Positions 46,784 to 55,067 of a stretch of DNA of 64,000 nucleotides are shown here, one piece after another. Made by a program: the position numbers and the translations under genes. Source of the DNA: CANJIV01 sp046330225. GTDB lineage: Bacteria; Actinomycetota; Thermoleophilia; Solirubrobacterales; Solirubrobacteraceae. The notes under the pieces were generated by a model. That model was not told the DNA's origin. It did no database searches and saw only the letters and a list, made by a program, of their open reading frames with translations. The stretch is taken from NCBI GenBank assembly GCA_046330225.1, contig JAXLTD010000004.1, positions 124,001 to 188,000 of the forward strand. Direction: 5' to 3'. The first letter of the stretch is position 1. Every line of letters begins with the position of its first letter.

Positions 46784-47629
46784 ATGCCCGACGAGACCCC
46801 GCCCGGCGGCGACGCCGGCTCCGCCGACCCGCCGCCCTACGAGCCGCCCGCCCCGCCAGACGATCCCGGGCCGTCGTGGTCCCCGGTGCCGCCCGAGGCG
46901 CCCCCGGCCCCGCCCGCACCGGGCTTCTCCGCTGGCGACCCGCTCGGCGGCACACCCGCGCCGGCGGCGCCCGCCGCGCCGGCGGCCCCGGTCCCGCCGG
47001 TCGTCCCCGAGCCTGCCGGCCTGCCGGCCATGCCGGCGCCCGCCGCGCCGCCCGTTCCGGCGGCCCCGCCGTCGGCGATGCCCCAGGCGCCCGCGGTCCC
47101 GCCGCCCTACGGCGGCCCGCCGCCGGGCTTCCAGCAGCCGGCCCAGCCCGGCTTCGGGAGCTATGAGCTCTCGGGGTGGTGGCGCCGCGCCTTCGCGCTC
47201 ATCATCGATTCGCTCATCGTCGGCGCGCTGGCGTTCGTCGTCGCCCTTGTGACCTTCGCGATCGTCGGCGCCGCGGGCGCGGCGGACAGCAGCTTTGCCT
47301 CCGCGTCGGCCGGCGTGCTGATCGTCGTGCTGTTCCTCGGCTACCTCGCCGCGGCGATCCTCTACCAGCCGATCATCATGGCGCGCACGAACGGCAAGAC
47401 GTTCGGGAAGATGGCCACGGGCATCCAGGTCGTGCGCGTGAACGGGGAGCGAGTCGACTTCGGCTACTCGGCGCTGCGCCAGGTCGTCGTGATCGGGCTC
47501 CTGTTCGGCTGGGTCGGCAGCTTCTTCCTGGGAATTCCGTTGCTGCTCGACTACCTCTGGCCGCTGTGGGACAGCGAGAACCGCGCGCTGCACGACATGC
47601 TGGTGCAGTCGCGGGTCGTGCGGGCGTAG
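46784..47629 (+). CDS. RDD family membrane protein with Pro/Ala-rich N-terminus
   Basis: A 281 aa protein: residues 1-120 are a Pro/Ala-rich disordered region, then an RDD domain with 'SGWWRRAFALIIDSLIVGAL' (the Arg-Asp pair in the first helix), 'MARTNGKTFGKMATGIQVV' and a C-terminal 'DYLWPLWDSENRALHDML'. RDD proteins are small membrane proteins; some act as Na+/H+ exchangers. It converges on the GGDEF/HD-GYP gene with 15 bases between. Confidence 0.82.
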   Translation: MPDETPPGGDAGSADPPPYEPPAPPDDPGPSWSPVPPEAPPAPPAPGFSAGDPLGGTPAPAAPAAPAAPVPPVVPEPAGLPAMPAPAAPPVPAAPPSAMPQAPAVPPPYGGPPPGFQQPAQPGFGSYELSGWWRRAFALIIDSLIVGALAFVVALVTFAIVGAAGAADSSFASASAGVLIVVLFLGYLAAAILYQPIIMARTNGKTFGKMATGIQVVRVNGERVDFGYSALRQVVVIGLLFGWVGSFFLGIPLLLDYLWPLWDSENRALHDMLVQSRVVRA

Positions 47630-47644
47630 CGACGCTCCGCCGCG

Positions 47645-49711
47645 TCAGGCCGGACGCAGGCGCGGCGCCGCCGGCTCCACCGGAATCGGCGGCTCGCCGG
47701 AGCGCAGCGCGGCCAGGACGGCCTCGACCACCCCGGGATCGAACTGCGCCCCGGCCCCGCGGCGCAGCTCGGCCTCGGCTTCAGCGGCCGGCAGGGCCGG
47801 CCGGTAGGGCCGGTCGGAGGTCATCGCGTCATAGGCGTCGCAGGCCGCGACGATGCGCGCGCCGAGCGGGATCTCGTCGGCGGCGAGGCCGTCGGGATAG
47901 CCGCGGCCGTCCCAGCGCTCGTGGCTGGAGCGCACGAGGGCGCCGATCGGGCGCAGGGCCGGCGCGGCGTTGAGGATCCGCTCGCCGACGATCGTGTGCT
48001 GGCGGATGAACGACCACTCGCGGTCGTCCAGCGGGCCCGGCTTGGCCAGGATCTCGTCCGGCACCGCCATCTTCCCGATGTCGTGCAGCTCGGCAGCCCG
48101 CGCGACCTCGTCGAGCTGCTCAGGCAGGAGATCGAGCTCCCGCCCGGTGGCGACGGCGAGGCGCGCGACGCCCTCGAGGTGCTCGGAGATCTCCGGCGTC
48201 CGCTCCGACAGGACGCCGAGGAGCACGTCGCGGACCTGGCGCCGCACCGAGGTCCGGGAGCTTCCCTTGCACTGGTACATCCGCTCGTCGGCGAACTGCA
48301 GCGCCACGGTCGGATCGCGAGTCTCGCCCGGCACCTGCACGGCGCCGTGGGATGCCGTCACCGAGAAGCCCTCGCCGCGCAGCTGCAGGGCGCGGACGGC
48401 GAGGCCGACCCGCGCGGCCGTCTCGCCGGGCTCGTCAGCCAGCAGCGCGCAGAACTCGTCCCCGCCCATCCGGTAGGCGGTGCCCAGCCCAGCGATCGCC
48501 TCCGCGAGGTTGCCGGCGACCCGCTGGAGCAGCGCGTCCCCGGCAGGATGCCCGAAGACGTCGTTGTAGTCCTTGAAGCCGTCGAGGTCGAACAGCACGA
48601 GGATGCGCGGGGCGGGGTCGGGGGCCTCGAGGAGGGCGGCGAGGTCGTCGGCGAGGCGGCGCCGGTTCCACAGGCCGGTCAGCGCGTCCGTGCGGGCCTC
48701 GGTCTCGCTCGCCGCCAGCATGTCGAGGTTCTGGTGCACGGTGACCGCGACGCGGACCAGCACTGCCGCCAGCGTGGCGGCGGCCAGGCCGACGGTCACG
48801 CCGTAGAGGCGGTCGCTGTGGTCGGCCACCAGGATCCCGAGCGCGACGAGGCCCGAGAGGAACGGCAGGCCGAGCAGCCACACCGTGCGGGGGCGGCCGG
48901 CCTCGCCGGGGCGGGGCGGCACCGGCGACCAGGCTGCCGCAGCCATGAGCAGCGCGGCGAGCGGCCAGAGCACGTCGACCCAGCGGCCCTCGACGTAGGT
49001 GCCGACGACGGACTGGTGCAGGTAGATCCCGTCGGCGACGACGTTCGTGATGACCGACGCGGCCACGAGCGACCAGCCGCGGCCGGGACGCCACCCGGTG
49101 GCGGCGATGACCGCGACCACCGTGCCGAGCAGCGCGAGGTCGAGCACCGGGTAGGCGATGTCGACGGCCAGGCGCAGGCCGTGGCCGCCGACGCCCTGGA
49201 AGATCGCGTCGAACCCGAGCGCCGTGGCCGCCGCCGTGACGGCGAGCCCGGCGATGAGGCCGTCGAGCCACGCGGTCGTGCGGCCCTTGAGGCCCCGGGC
49301 CCGGCCGAGGAGCAGCACGCCCACGAAGGCGGCGGGGTAGTAGAGGAGGAAGCAGGCGTCGGCGACGGTCGGCCCGTCACCGGAAAGGAGCCCGGAGGCG
49401 TTGAGGATCTCGGCCACGGCGTTGCCGGCCAGCCCGACGCCGAGCGCGAGCCACGCCGCCCGCTCGGCGTCGCGCCGCGCTGCGCGGGCAAGGCAGGCCA
49501 CGGCCGAGCCGGTCACGACGAGGTTGTAGAACCACGTGTCGACGAGGGTGTCGATGGTTCCCCGGCCGAGGCCGGCGATCGCCCACAGGGCGTAGACGGC
49601 AAACGCCGCCGCCCCGGCGCAGGCCGCCGCCCGCAGCCAGACGGGGAGCGGGCCCGGCGGGGGCGCGGGCGCCCGGCCGGGGGCAGGAGCCGTCGTGCCG
49701 CGGAGGGCCAT
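47645..49711 (-). CDS. Membrane GGDEF / HD-GYP signalling protein
   Basis: A 688 aa protein: about nine membrane segments (to about residue 330), then a GGDEF domain with 'TDALTGLWNRRRL' and 'RMGGDEFCAL', then an HD-GYP domain with 'ELHDIGKMAVPDEIL', 'SHERWDGRGYPDGL' and 'CDAYDAMTSDRPYR'. It could both make and break cyclic di-GMP. The inhibitory RxxD site is not visible before GGDEF, and the first His of the usual HHE motif is Ser. ATG start. Its sensory input is unknown. Confidence 0.9.
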   Translation of the reverse strand: MALRGTTAPAPGRAPAPPPGPLPVWLRAAACAGAAAFAVYALWAIAGLGRGTIDTLVDTWFYNLVVTGSAVACLARAARRDAERAAWLALGVGLAGNAVAEILNASGLLSGDGPTVADACFLLYYPAAFVGVLLLGRARGLKGRTTAWLDGLIAGLAVTAAATALGFDAIFQGVGGHGLRLAVDIAYPVLDLALLGTVVAVIAATGWRPGRGWSLVAASVITNVVADGIYLHQSVVGTYVEGRWVDVLWPLAALLMAAAAWSPVPPRPGEAGRPRTVWLLGLPFLSGLVALGILVADHSDRLYGVTVGLAAATLAAVLVRVAVTVHQNLDMLAASETEARTDALTGLWNRRRLADDLAALLEAPDPAPRILVLFDLDGFKDYNDVFGHPAGDALLQRVAGNLAEAIAGLGTAYRMGGDEFCALLADEPGETAARVGLAVRALQLRGEGFSVTASHGAVQVPGETRDPTVALQFADERMYQCKGSSRTSVRRQVRDVLLGVLSERTPEISEHLEGVARLAVATGRELDLLPEQLDEVARAAELHDIGKMAVPDEILAKPGPLDDREWSFIRQHTIVGERILNAAPALRPIGALVRSSHERWDGRGYPDGLAADEIPLGARIVAACDAYDAMTSDRPYRPALPAAEAEAELRRGAGAQFDPGVVEAVLAALRSGEPPIPVEPAAPRLRPA

Positions 49712-49748
49712 GGTCCCTGTGTCGGCAGGCGGCGCGGGGGAGTTGAGG

Positions 49749-51062
49749 CTAGGTCGCGACGGCGAGGCGCTCGGCGGCGCCCTGCCCGGTCCAGATGACC
49801 TGGTCCTGGCCGGGGCCGACGCTCACGAGCGCGACGGGAACGCCAAGCATCTCGGCGATGTACGCCAGGTAGTCCCGCGCCGCGGCGGGCAGATCGGCGG
49901 CGGAGCGGCACTCGCTGAGATCCTCGCTCCAGCCTTCGAGCTCCACGTACTCGGCGCTCGCGTGGTGCAGCACCGACTGGTGGTAGGGGAAATGGTCGAA
50001 CTCCGCCCCCTCGGCCCCGCGGTAGCGGGTGCAGACGAGCAGCCGGTCCAGGCCGGAGAGCACGTCGAGTTTCGTGACCACGAGCGCCGTGAGCGAGTTG
50101 ATGCGGCTTGCATAGCGCAGTGCCACGAGGTCGAGCCACCCGACGCGGCGGGCGCGGCCCGTCGTCGTCCCGTACTCGCCGCCCGCGCTGCGGAGCCGGT
50201 CACCGAGGCTGTCGTGCAGCTCGGTCGGGAAGGGACCCGAGCCGACCCTCGTGGCGTAGGCCTTCGTGATGCCCCACACCTCGTCGATGTCCTTCGGCCC
50301 GATGCCGGCGCCGATGCACGCGGCGGCGGAGACGGGGTTCGAGGACGTCACGAACGGATAGGTGCCGTGGTCGATGTCGAGGAGGGCCCCCTGGGCGCCC
50401 TCGAAGATCACGAGGCGCCCGGCGTCCAGGAGGTCCCAGACCAGGCGCGATGTGTCGGCGATGTGCTGCTCGAGGCGGTGGCCATAGGTCAGGTACTGCT
50501 CGGTCATCGCGTGGAGGTCGAGCGACGGATCCTTCGCGTGGGGGCGCAAGGCCAGGCGCTTGGGCTCCATCGCGGCGGCGATCTTCTGCTTGAGGATCTT
50601 CTCGTCGAGCAGGTCCTGCACGCGGATGCCGAGCCGGGCGGCCTTGTCTGCGTAGCACGGGCCGATGCCCCGGCGGGTCGTGCCGATCTGCTGCTCGCCG
50701 AGCTTCTGCTCGCCGGCGGAGTCCAGGAGCAGGTGGTAGGGCATGATCAGGTGCGCGTTGGCCGAGACCCGCAGCCCGCCCATGTCGACGCCGCGGGCGC
50801 GCAGCGCGTCGATCTCCTCAGTGAGGACGCGCGGATCGATCACCACGCCGTTGCCGATCACGCACAGCTTGCCGGGGTGCAGGATCCCGGACGGAATCAG
50901 GTGCAGCTTCCACGGCTCCTCGTCGCCCCGGATGATGGTGTGGCCGGCGTTGTTGCCGCCCTGGAAGCGGATGACGGCGTCCGCGCGCTCGGCCAGGAGG
51001 TCGGTGACCTTTCCCTTGCCTTCATCGCCCCACTGGGCGCCCACGACGACGAGCGACGGCAT
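49749..51062 (-). CDS. purA: Adenylosuccinate synthetase
   Basis: A 437 aa enzyme with 'GAQWGDEGKGKVTDLL' (8-23), the His of 'NNAGHT', 'TTRRGIGPCYADK' and 'TTGRARRVGWLD'. It makes adenylosuccinate from IMP, aspartate and GTP. ATG start, 12 bases after the DnaC-like gene, so it lies at the end of the ribosomal/replication operon. Confidence 0.97.
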   Translation of the reverse strand: MPSLVVVGAQWGDEGKGKVTDLLAERADAVIRFQGGNNAGHTIIRGDEEPWKLHLIPSGILHPGKLCVIGNGVVIDPRVLTEEIDALRARGVDMGGLRVSANAHLIMPYHLLLDSAGEQKLGEQQIGTTRRGIGPCYADKAARLGIRVQDLLDEKILKQKIAAAMEPKRLALRPHAKDPSLDLHAMTEQYLTYGHRLEQHIADTSRLVWDLLDAGRLVIFEGAQGALLDIDHGTYPFVTSSNPVSAAACIGAGIGPKDIDEVWGITKAYATRVGSGPFPTELHDSLGDRLRSAGGEYGTTTGRARRVGWLDLVALRYASRINSLTALVVTKLDVLSGLDRLLVCTRYRGAEGAEFDHFPYHQSVLHHASAEYVELEGWSEDLSECRSAADLPAAARDYLAYIAEMLGVPVALVSVGPGQDQVIWTGQGAAERLAVAT

Positions 51063-51074
51063 GACCAGGTGAGT

Positions 51075-51833
51075 CTACGGTTCGGTGCGCGCGGCCACGA
51101 CATCGCCGAGCCGTCCCACGGGCGCGGGGGGCGGGAGCGACGCCTCGTCCTCGCGCGGGACGCGCCGGTCGGCCCCCCGCAGGGGGAGCGGGTCGCCGCA
51201 GATCTCGTGCAGCCTCGAGACGGTGCGCCGGGTGATCTGTTCGGCGAGCGCGGTCGGCTCGAGGTTCGTCGTCACGACGATCGAGCGCTCCTCCTCGTAG
51301 CGCGCGTTGACGATCGCGTAGAGCTGCTCCAGCACCCAGTCGCTCGTCCGCTCGGCCCCGAGGTCGTCGATGTGGAGCAGGTCCACCTCCGCCAGGCGGT
51401 CGAGCAGGGCCAGGTACGGCCGCTCGGCGGACGCGTCGAAGGTCGTGCGGATCTCGGCGAGCAGCCGCGGCAGGGAGTAGATCGCCACCGAGCGGCCGGC
51501 GTCGAGCGCGTGCCGGGCGACGAGCATGGCCAGCGTGGTCTTCCCGGTGCCCACGTCCCCCATGAACCACAGCCCCCGGCCGGCGTCGAGATTGGCATCG
51601 AGGTCGTCCACGTAGCGGCGAACGGAGCGCACGATCCCCGGGTCGATCTCCGTCACCGGCGGCCGGTCGAACGACACGCCGCGGAAGCGCCGCGGGATCA
51701 CCGCCGACAGGCTGCGGGCGCGCTGCTGCGCGATCCGCTGCGGACGGCACCGGCACGGCGCCGCCTCCCGGCCGGCGTCGTCCACGACAAAGCCGCTCCC
51801 GTCGCAGAGGCCGTACGGGCAGGGCGCGCTCAC
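51075..51833 (-). CDS. DnaC/DnaI-like helicase loader ATPase
   Basis: A 252 aa protein. A Cys-rich N-terminus (CPYGLC near 5-10, CRC near 28-30) should bind zinc as in DnaI/phage DnaC-like loaders. The AAA+ core has Walker A 'GDVGTGKTTLA' (about 90-100), Walker B 'LLHIDDLGAE' and sensor-1 'IVVTTNLEP'. Such proteins load DnaB on DNA. The GTG overlaps the dnaB stop by four bases, which strongly supports that role. Confidence 0.85.
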   Translation of the reverse strand: MSAPCPYGLCDGSGFVVDDAGREAAPCRCRPQRIAQQRARSLSAVIPRRFRGVSFDRPPVTEIDPGIVRSVRRYVDDLDANLDAGRGLWFMGDVGTGKTTLAMLVARHALDAGRSVAIYSLPRLLAEIRTTFDASAERPYLALLDRLAEVDLLHIDDLGAERTSDWVLEQLYAIVNARYEEERSIVVTTNLEPTALAEQITRRTVSRLHEICGDPLPLRGADRRVPREDEASLPPPAPVGRLGDVVAARTEP

Positions 51834-53203
51834 GCTGCGAACCGCTCGCCCTTGGCGAGGTCGAGGAACTTCGGGTAGTTCTTGCGGAACGCGAGGTGCA
51901 CGGTGCCCAGGCCGCCGTTGCGGTGCTTGGACACGATGAGCTCGGCCTCCCCGGGCGCCTCGGTGTCCTCCGGGTGGTAGTACTCGTCGCGGTAGATGAA
52001 CATGACCAGGTCGGCGTCCTGCTCGATCGACCCGGACTCGCGCAGGTCGGAGAGAAGCGGTCGCTTGTCGGTCCGGGCCTCCACGCCGCGGTTGAGCTGC
52101 GAGAGGGCGATGACCGGGACCTGCAGCTCGCGGGCGAGGATCTTCAGCCCGCGGCTCATCTGCCCGACCTGCTCCACGCGGTTCTCGGTCTTCCCGTCGG
52201 GCCGCATGAGCTGGAGGTAGTCGATGATGATGAGCCCCAGGCCGCCCTCGGGCTGCGTGAGGTTGTGCAGCCGGCGGGCCTTTGCGCGGACCTCGAGCAC
52301 GCCGAGGTCGCTCGTGTCGTCGACGTACAGCGGGGACTCGGCCAGCCGCTGGCTCGCTTTGAGGATCCCGCTCCACTTGCCGTCGGCCACGCGTCCCTTG
52401 CGCAGGTCGTCGCCGGGAATGCTGGCCTGCGAGGCCACGAAGCGCTGGGCGAGCTCGGTCTCGGCCATCTCGAGCGAGAACAGCGCGACCGGCTTGCCGG
52501 CATCCACCGCGGCGTTCTCGGCCATGTTCGTCACGAGCGCCGACTTCCCCATCGACGGCCGCGCCGCGATGATGATGAGGTTGCCGGGCTGGAATCCGCC
52601 GGTGATCTCGTCGAGGTCGCGGAAGCCGCTCGGCGTCCCGGTGATCGGCTGGCGCTCCTTGGAGAGTCGCTGGAGCTTCTCCAGTTCCAGGTGCAGGACG
52701 TCGTCGATCTTGCGGAAGTCGCGCTGGCGGTCGTCGAGCGCGATCTCGAACATCGCCTGCTCTGCCCGGGCGAGGAGGTCGCGCGGGGTGGCCTCGTGGC
52801 CGCGGACGCTGGACTGGATCTCGAACGCGGCACCGAGGAGGCGCCGCATCAGCGACGTCTCCTTGACGATCTGCGCGTACTGGCGGAGGTTGCCGACCGC
52901 CGGCACGCTGCCCGCCAGCGCGTCGACCCCCGCCTCGCCGCCGGCGTCGGACAGGCGGCCGCTCTGGCGCAGCTGATCGACCACGGTGATCGTGTCGATC
53001 GGCGCGCCCTCGTTGTAGAGATCGAGCATCGCGCGGAAGACCACGCGGTGCTGCTCACGGAAGAAGTCCTCGGGAACGAGGGCGTCCTCGATGATCAGCC
53101 CGTACATCGCACGGTCGCTGAGGAGGATCGCGCCGAGCACCGACTGCTCCGCGTCCAGATTGTGCGGCGGCGGGGCGGCGCTGGGCTGTTCGAGAATGGC
53201 CAT
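51830..53203 (-). CDS. dnaB: Replicative DNA helicase DnaB
   Basis: A 457 aa helicase: N-terminal domain from 'PHNLDAEQSVLGAILL', linker, then the RecA-like core with Walker A 'ARPSMGKSA', 'FSLEMAETEL', 'LIIIDYLQLM' and 'DKRPLLSDLRESGSIEQDAD'. It unwinds DNA at the fork. The ATG at 53203 is preferred; longer in-frame readings add an Arg-rich stretch not typical of the family. No intein is present. Confidence 0.95.
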   Translation of the reverse strand: MAILEQPSAAPPPHNLDAEQSVLGAILLSDRAMYGLIIEDALVPEDFFREQHRVVFRAMLDLYNEGAPIDTITVVDQLRQSGRLSDAGGEAGVDALAGSVPAVGNLRQYAQIVKETSLMRRLLGAAFEIQSSVRGHEATPRDLLARAEQAMFEIALDDRQRDFRKIDDVLHLELEKLQRLSKERQPITGTPSGFRDLDEITGGFQPGNLIIIAARPSMGKSALVTNMAENAAVDAGKPVALFSLEMAETELAQRFVASQASIPGDDLRKGRVADGKWSGILKASQRLAESPLYVDDTSDLGVLEVRAKARRLHNLTQPEGGLGLIIIDYLQLMRPDGKTENRVEQVGQMSRGLKILARELQVPVIALSQLNRGVEARTDKRPLLSDLRESGSIEQDADLVMFIYRDEYYHPEDTEAPGEAELIVSKHRNGGLGTVHLAFRKNYPKFLDLAKGERFAA

Positions 53204-53334
53204 GAGGTCGGCGAGCGGCGGGATCCGGCGCCGCCGTTCGACGGTAGCGGGCAGCGCGGCGGCCGTCCCGCGACGTTCCCGCAATCTCCGCACCGCGGCC
53301 GCGAACCGCGTGCGAGCTGGAACGAAGGCGGCGG

Positions 53335-53787
53335 CTAGGCCTGCTCGACGACCATGGTCTTCACGGTGGCAGTCACGCCGTCGGCGACCTCCACCACGAC
53401 CATGTGGGTCCCGACGTGCTTGATCGGCTCGTCGAGGTGGACCTTGCGCTTGTCGACCCGCAGGCCGCGGGCTTCGCGAATCGCGTCGGCGATGTCCTGC
53501 GTGGTGACGGAACCGAACAGGCGGCCGTCGTCTCCCGCCTGCTGGCGGATCGTCAGCACGGTCCGGGTGAGCAGTGCGGCGTTCTCCTCCGCGCGGGCCG
53601 CAGCCTCGCGCTGGGCCCGCTCGGCAGCCTCCATGCGCTGCTTCGCGGCCTCGATCGAGCCGCGCGTGGCCGGCTCGGCGAGCTTGCGCGGGATCAGGTA
53701 GTTCCGCAGGTAGCCGGGGCTGACGTCGATGACGTCGCCGCGCTCGCCCAGGGCCTCGACGTCCTTGAGGAGGATCGCCTCGGGCAT
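53335..53787 (-). CDS. rplI: 50S ribosomal protein L9
   Basis: A 150 aa protein starting 'MPEAILLKDVEALGERGDVI' with the L9 signature 'GYLRNYLIPRKLAEPAT', a long central helix and a C-terminal globular domain. Order rpsF...ssb-rpsR-rplI-dnaB is the classical cluster. ATG start one base after the rpsR stop. Confidence 0.95.
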   Translation of the reverse strand: MPEAILLKDVEALGERGDVIDVSPGYLRNYLIPRKLAEPATRGSIEAAKQRMEAAERAQREAAARAEENAALLTRTVLTIRQQAGDDGRLFGSVTTQDIADAIREARGLRVDKRKVHLDEPIKHVGTHMVVVEVADGVTATVKTMVVEQA

Positions 53788-53788
53788 G

Positions 53789-54118
53789 TCAGCGGTCGCG
53801 GTCGCGGTCGCGGTCCCGCCCGCGTCCGCGGTCGTCGCGCTCGATCCGATCTTCAGACACGTAGTTGAGGAGCGCCAGCTCCCGGGCCCGCTTGACGGCC
53901 TGGGCGATCTGGCGCTGGTGGCGGCGGCAGGCGCCCGTGATCCGCCGAGACCGGATCTTGCCGCGCTCGGAGACGAACCGGCGCAGAGTGCCGATGTCCT
54001 TGTAATCGACGCGGTCGATCTTGTCCTTGCAGTACGGGCACGGCTTGCGCCGCCCGCTGCCAGGTCCGCCCTTCTTGTCGCGCCGGCGCGTCGGCCGGCG
54101 GTTGCGCTGCTTGGCCAC
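53789..54118 (-). CDS. rpsR: 30S ribosomal protein S18 (zinc-binding type) with Arg/Asp tail
   Basis: A 109 aa protein with 'CPYCKDKIDRVDYKDIGTLR' (zinc CxxC) and 'RSRRITGACRRHQRQIAQAV', the S18 core. The C-terminus carries a tail of about 17 residues ending in alternating Arg-Asp, encoded by GCGGTC hexamer repeats on the + strand. GTG start. The Cys-containing form is usually the zinc-replete paralogue in actinobacteria. Confidence 0.93.
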   Translation of the reverse strand: MAKQRNRRPTRRRDKKGGPGSGRRKPCPYCKDKIDRVDYKDIGTLRRFVSERGKIRSRRITGACRRHQRQIAQAVKRARELALLNYVSEDRIERDDRGRGRDRDRDRDR

Positions 54119-54247
54119 TGAGAGGTTCCTGTCGGCTGGGACTGCGGAGAAGGCAGCGCCGGGGCGTGCCCCGGCGCGAAAGCCAGCACGGCAGTGTAGC
54201 GAGGTCCGGCCGCCCGGGCCGCGCCCTCGCGGGCGCGGCCCGGGCGC

Positions 54248-54709
54248 TCAGAACGGGATGTCGTCGGACGCCGCGCCCGCGGGGGCCGCAGCCGGCGCGA
54301 AGTCGCCGGTGTCGACCGGGACGTCCGAGCGGCTGGCGGTGAACCCGCCGTCGCCGGACGGGGCGGCGTCGTCGCGCCCGCCGAGGAACTGCACCGAGTC
54401 CGCGACGATCTCGACGTTCTGGCGCTTGGTGCCGTCCTGCGCGGTCCACTCGCGCCACTCGAGGCGCCCGTCGAGCGCAACCGGGCGCCCCTTGGACAGG
54501 TACCGAGCGCAGTTCTCGCCCTGCGCGCCCCACACGGTGACATCGAAGTAGTTCGGCTTGTCGACCCACTCGCCCGACTGGTCCTTCCGGCGGGTGTTCG
54601 AGGCGATCCGCAGGCTGCAGACGGCAGTCCCGCTGGGCAGCGAGCGCAGCTCGGGATCGCGGGTGAGGTTCCCGGTGAGTACGACCCGGTTGATGTTCGT
54701 GGCGGCCAC
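54248..54709 (-). CDS. ssb: Single-stranded DNA-binding protein
   Basis: A 153 aa protein with the SSB OB-fold ('NRVVLTGNLTRDPELRSLPS', 'FDVTVWGAQGENCARYLSKG', 'GRLEWREW') and the acidic C-terminal tip 'ASDDIPF' that recruits partner proteins. GTG start with AAAGGAG seven bases upstream. It leads ssb-rpsR-rplI; rpsF, normally directly upstream, is 1.8 kb away beyond an inserted gene. Confidence 0.95.
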   Translation of the reverse strand: MAATNINRVVLTGNLTRDPELRSLPSGTAVCSLRIASNTRRKDQSGEWVDKPNYFDVTVWGAQGENCARYLSKGRPVALDGRLEWREWTAQDGTKRQNVEIVADSVQFLGGRDDAAPSGDGGFTASRSDVPVDTGDFAPAAAPAGAASDDIPF

Positions 54710-55067
54710 TGGGGCTCCTTTCGAGGCGGCTGAAGCGGTCGGTCGGCGCCCGGCGGCGGACCTGACAGCGAGTCTAGACCCGGCTCCGGCGCGCCCGGCG
54801 GACTCCCCCGCACTCTCCGCAGAGATTTCACGTTCCTGTGCGGATTTCCGCCGCTCCGGGCCCGTCGCGCGCGCGCACGCGAACTCAGCGCCCGTCGCGG
54901 CCCGCGGACCTGCGTGGCGTGCCGCCCGGGCCGCTGGTAGGGTCAGGCGTGGCAGTGCCGCAGCATTTCGGGCGCTGCCCCCGATCGAGCCGCTGAAACC
55001 ACCGCCTTTCGGGGCGCGCCTCCCGGTCAAGGACTGCCCACTACCTGACGATGACGAGACTGATCTC
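54710..55067. promoter_or_regulatory. ssb / epimerase divergent region
   Basis: A 358-base gap without a gene. It holds a TAGACT -10 for ssb on the - strand (54771-54776) and a TAGGGT -10-like hexamer for the + strand gene (54938-54943). Downstream of the latter, GGCAGTGCC (54951-54959) and GGCGCTGCC (54971-54979) form a nine-pair hairpin with an 11-base loop in the epimerase leader. Confidence 0.45.

Noticed and set aside
53800..53830. Short tandem repeats that might suggest a CRISPR or satellite
   Set aside because: They are contiguous hexamers inside rpsR with no spacers, so they are coding microrepeats.
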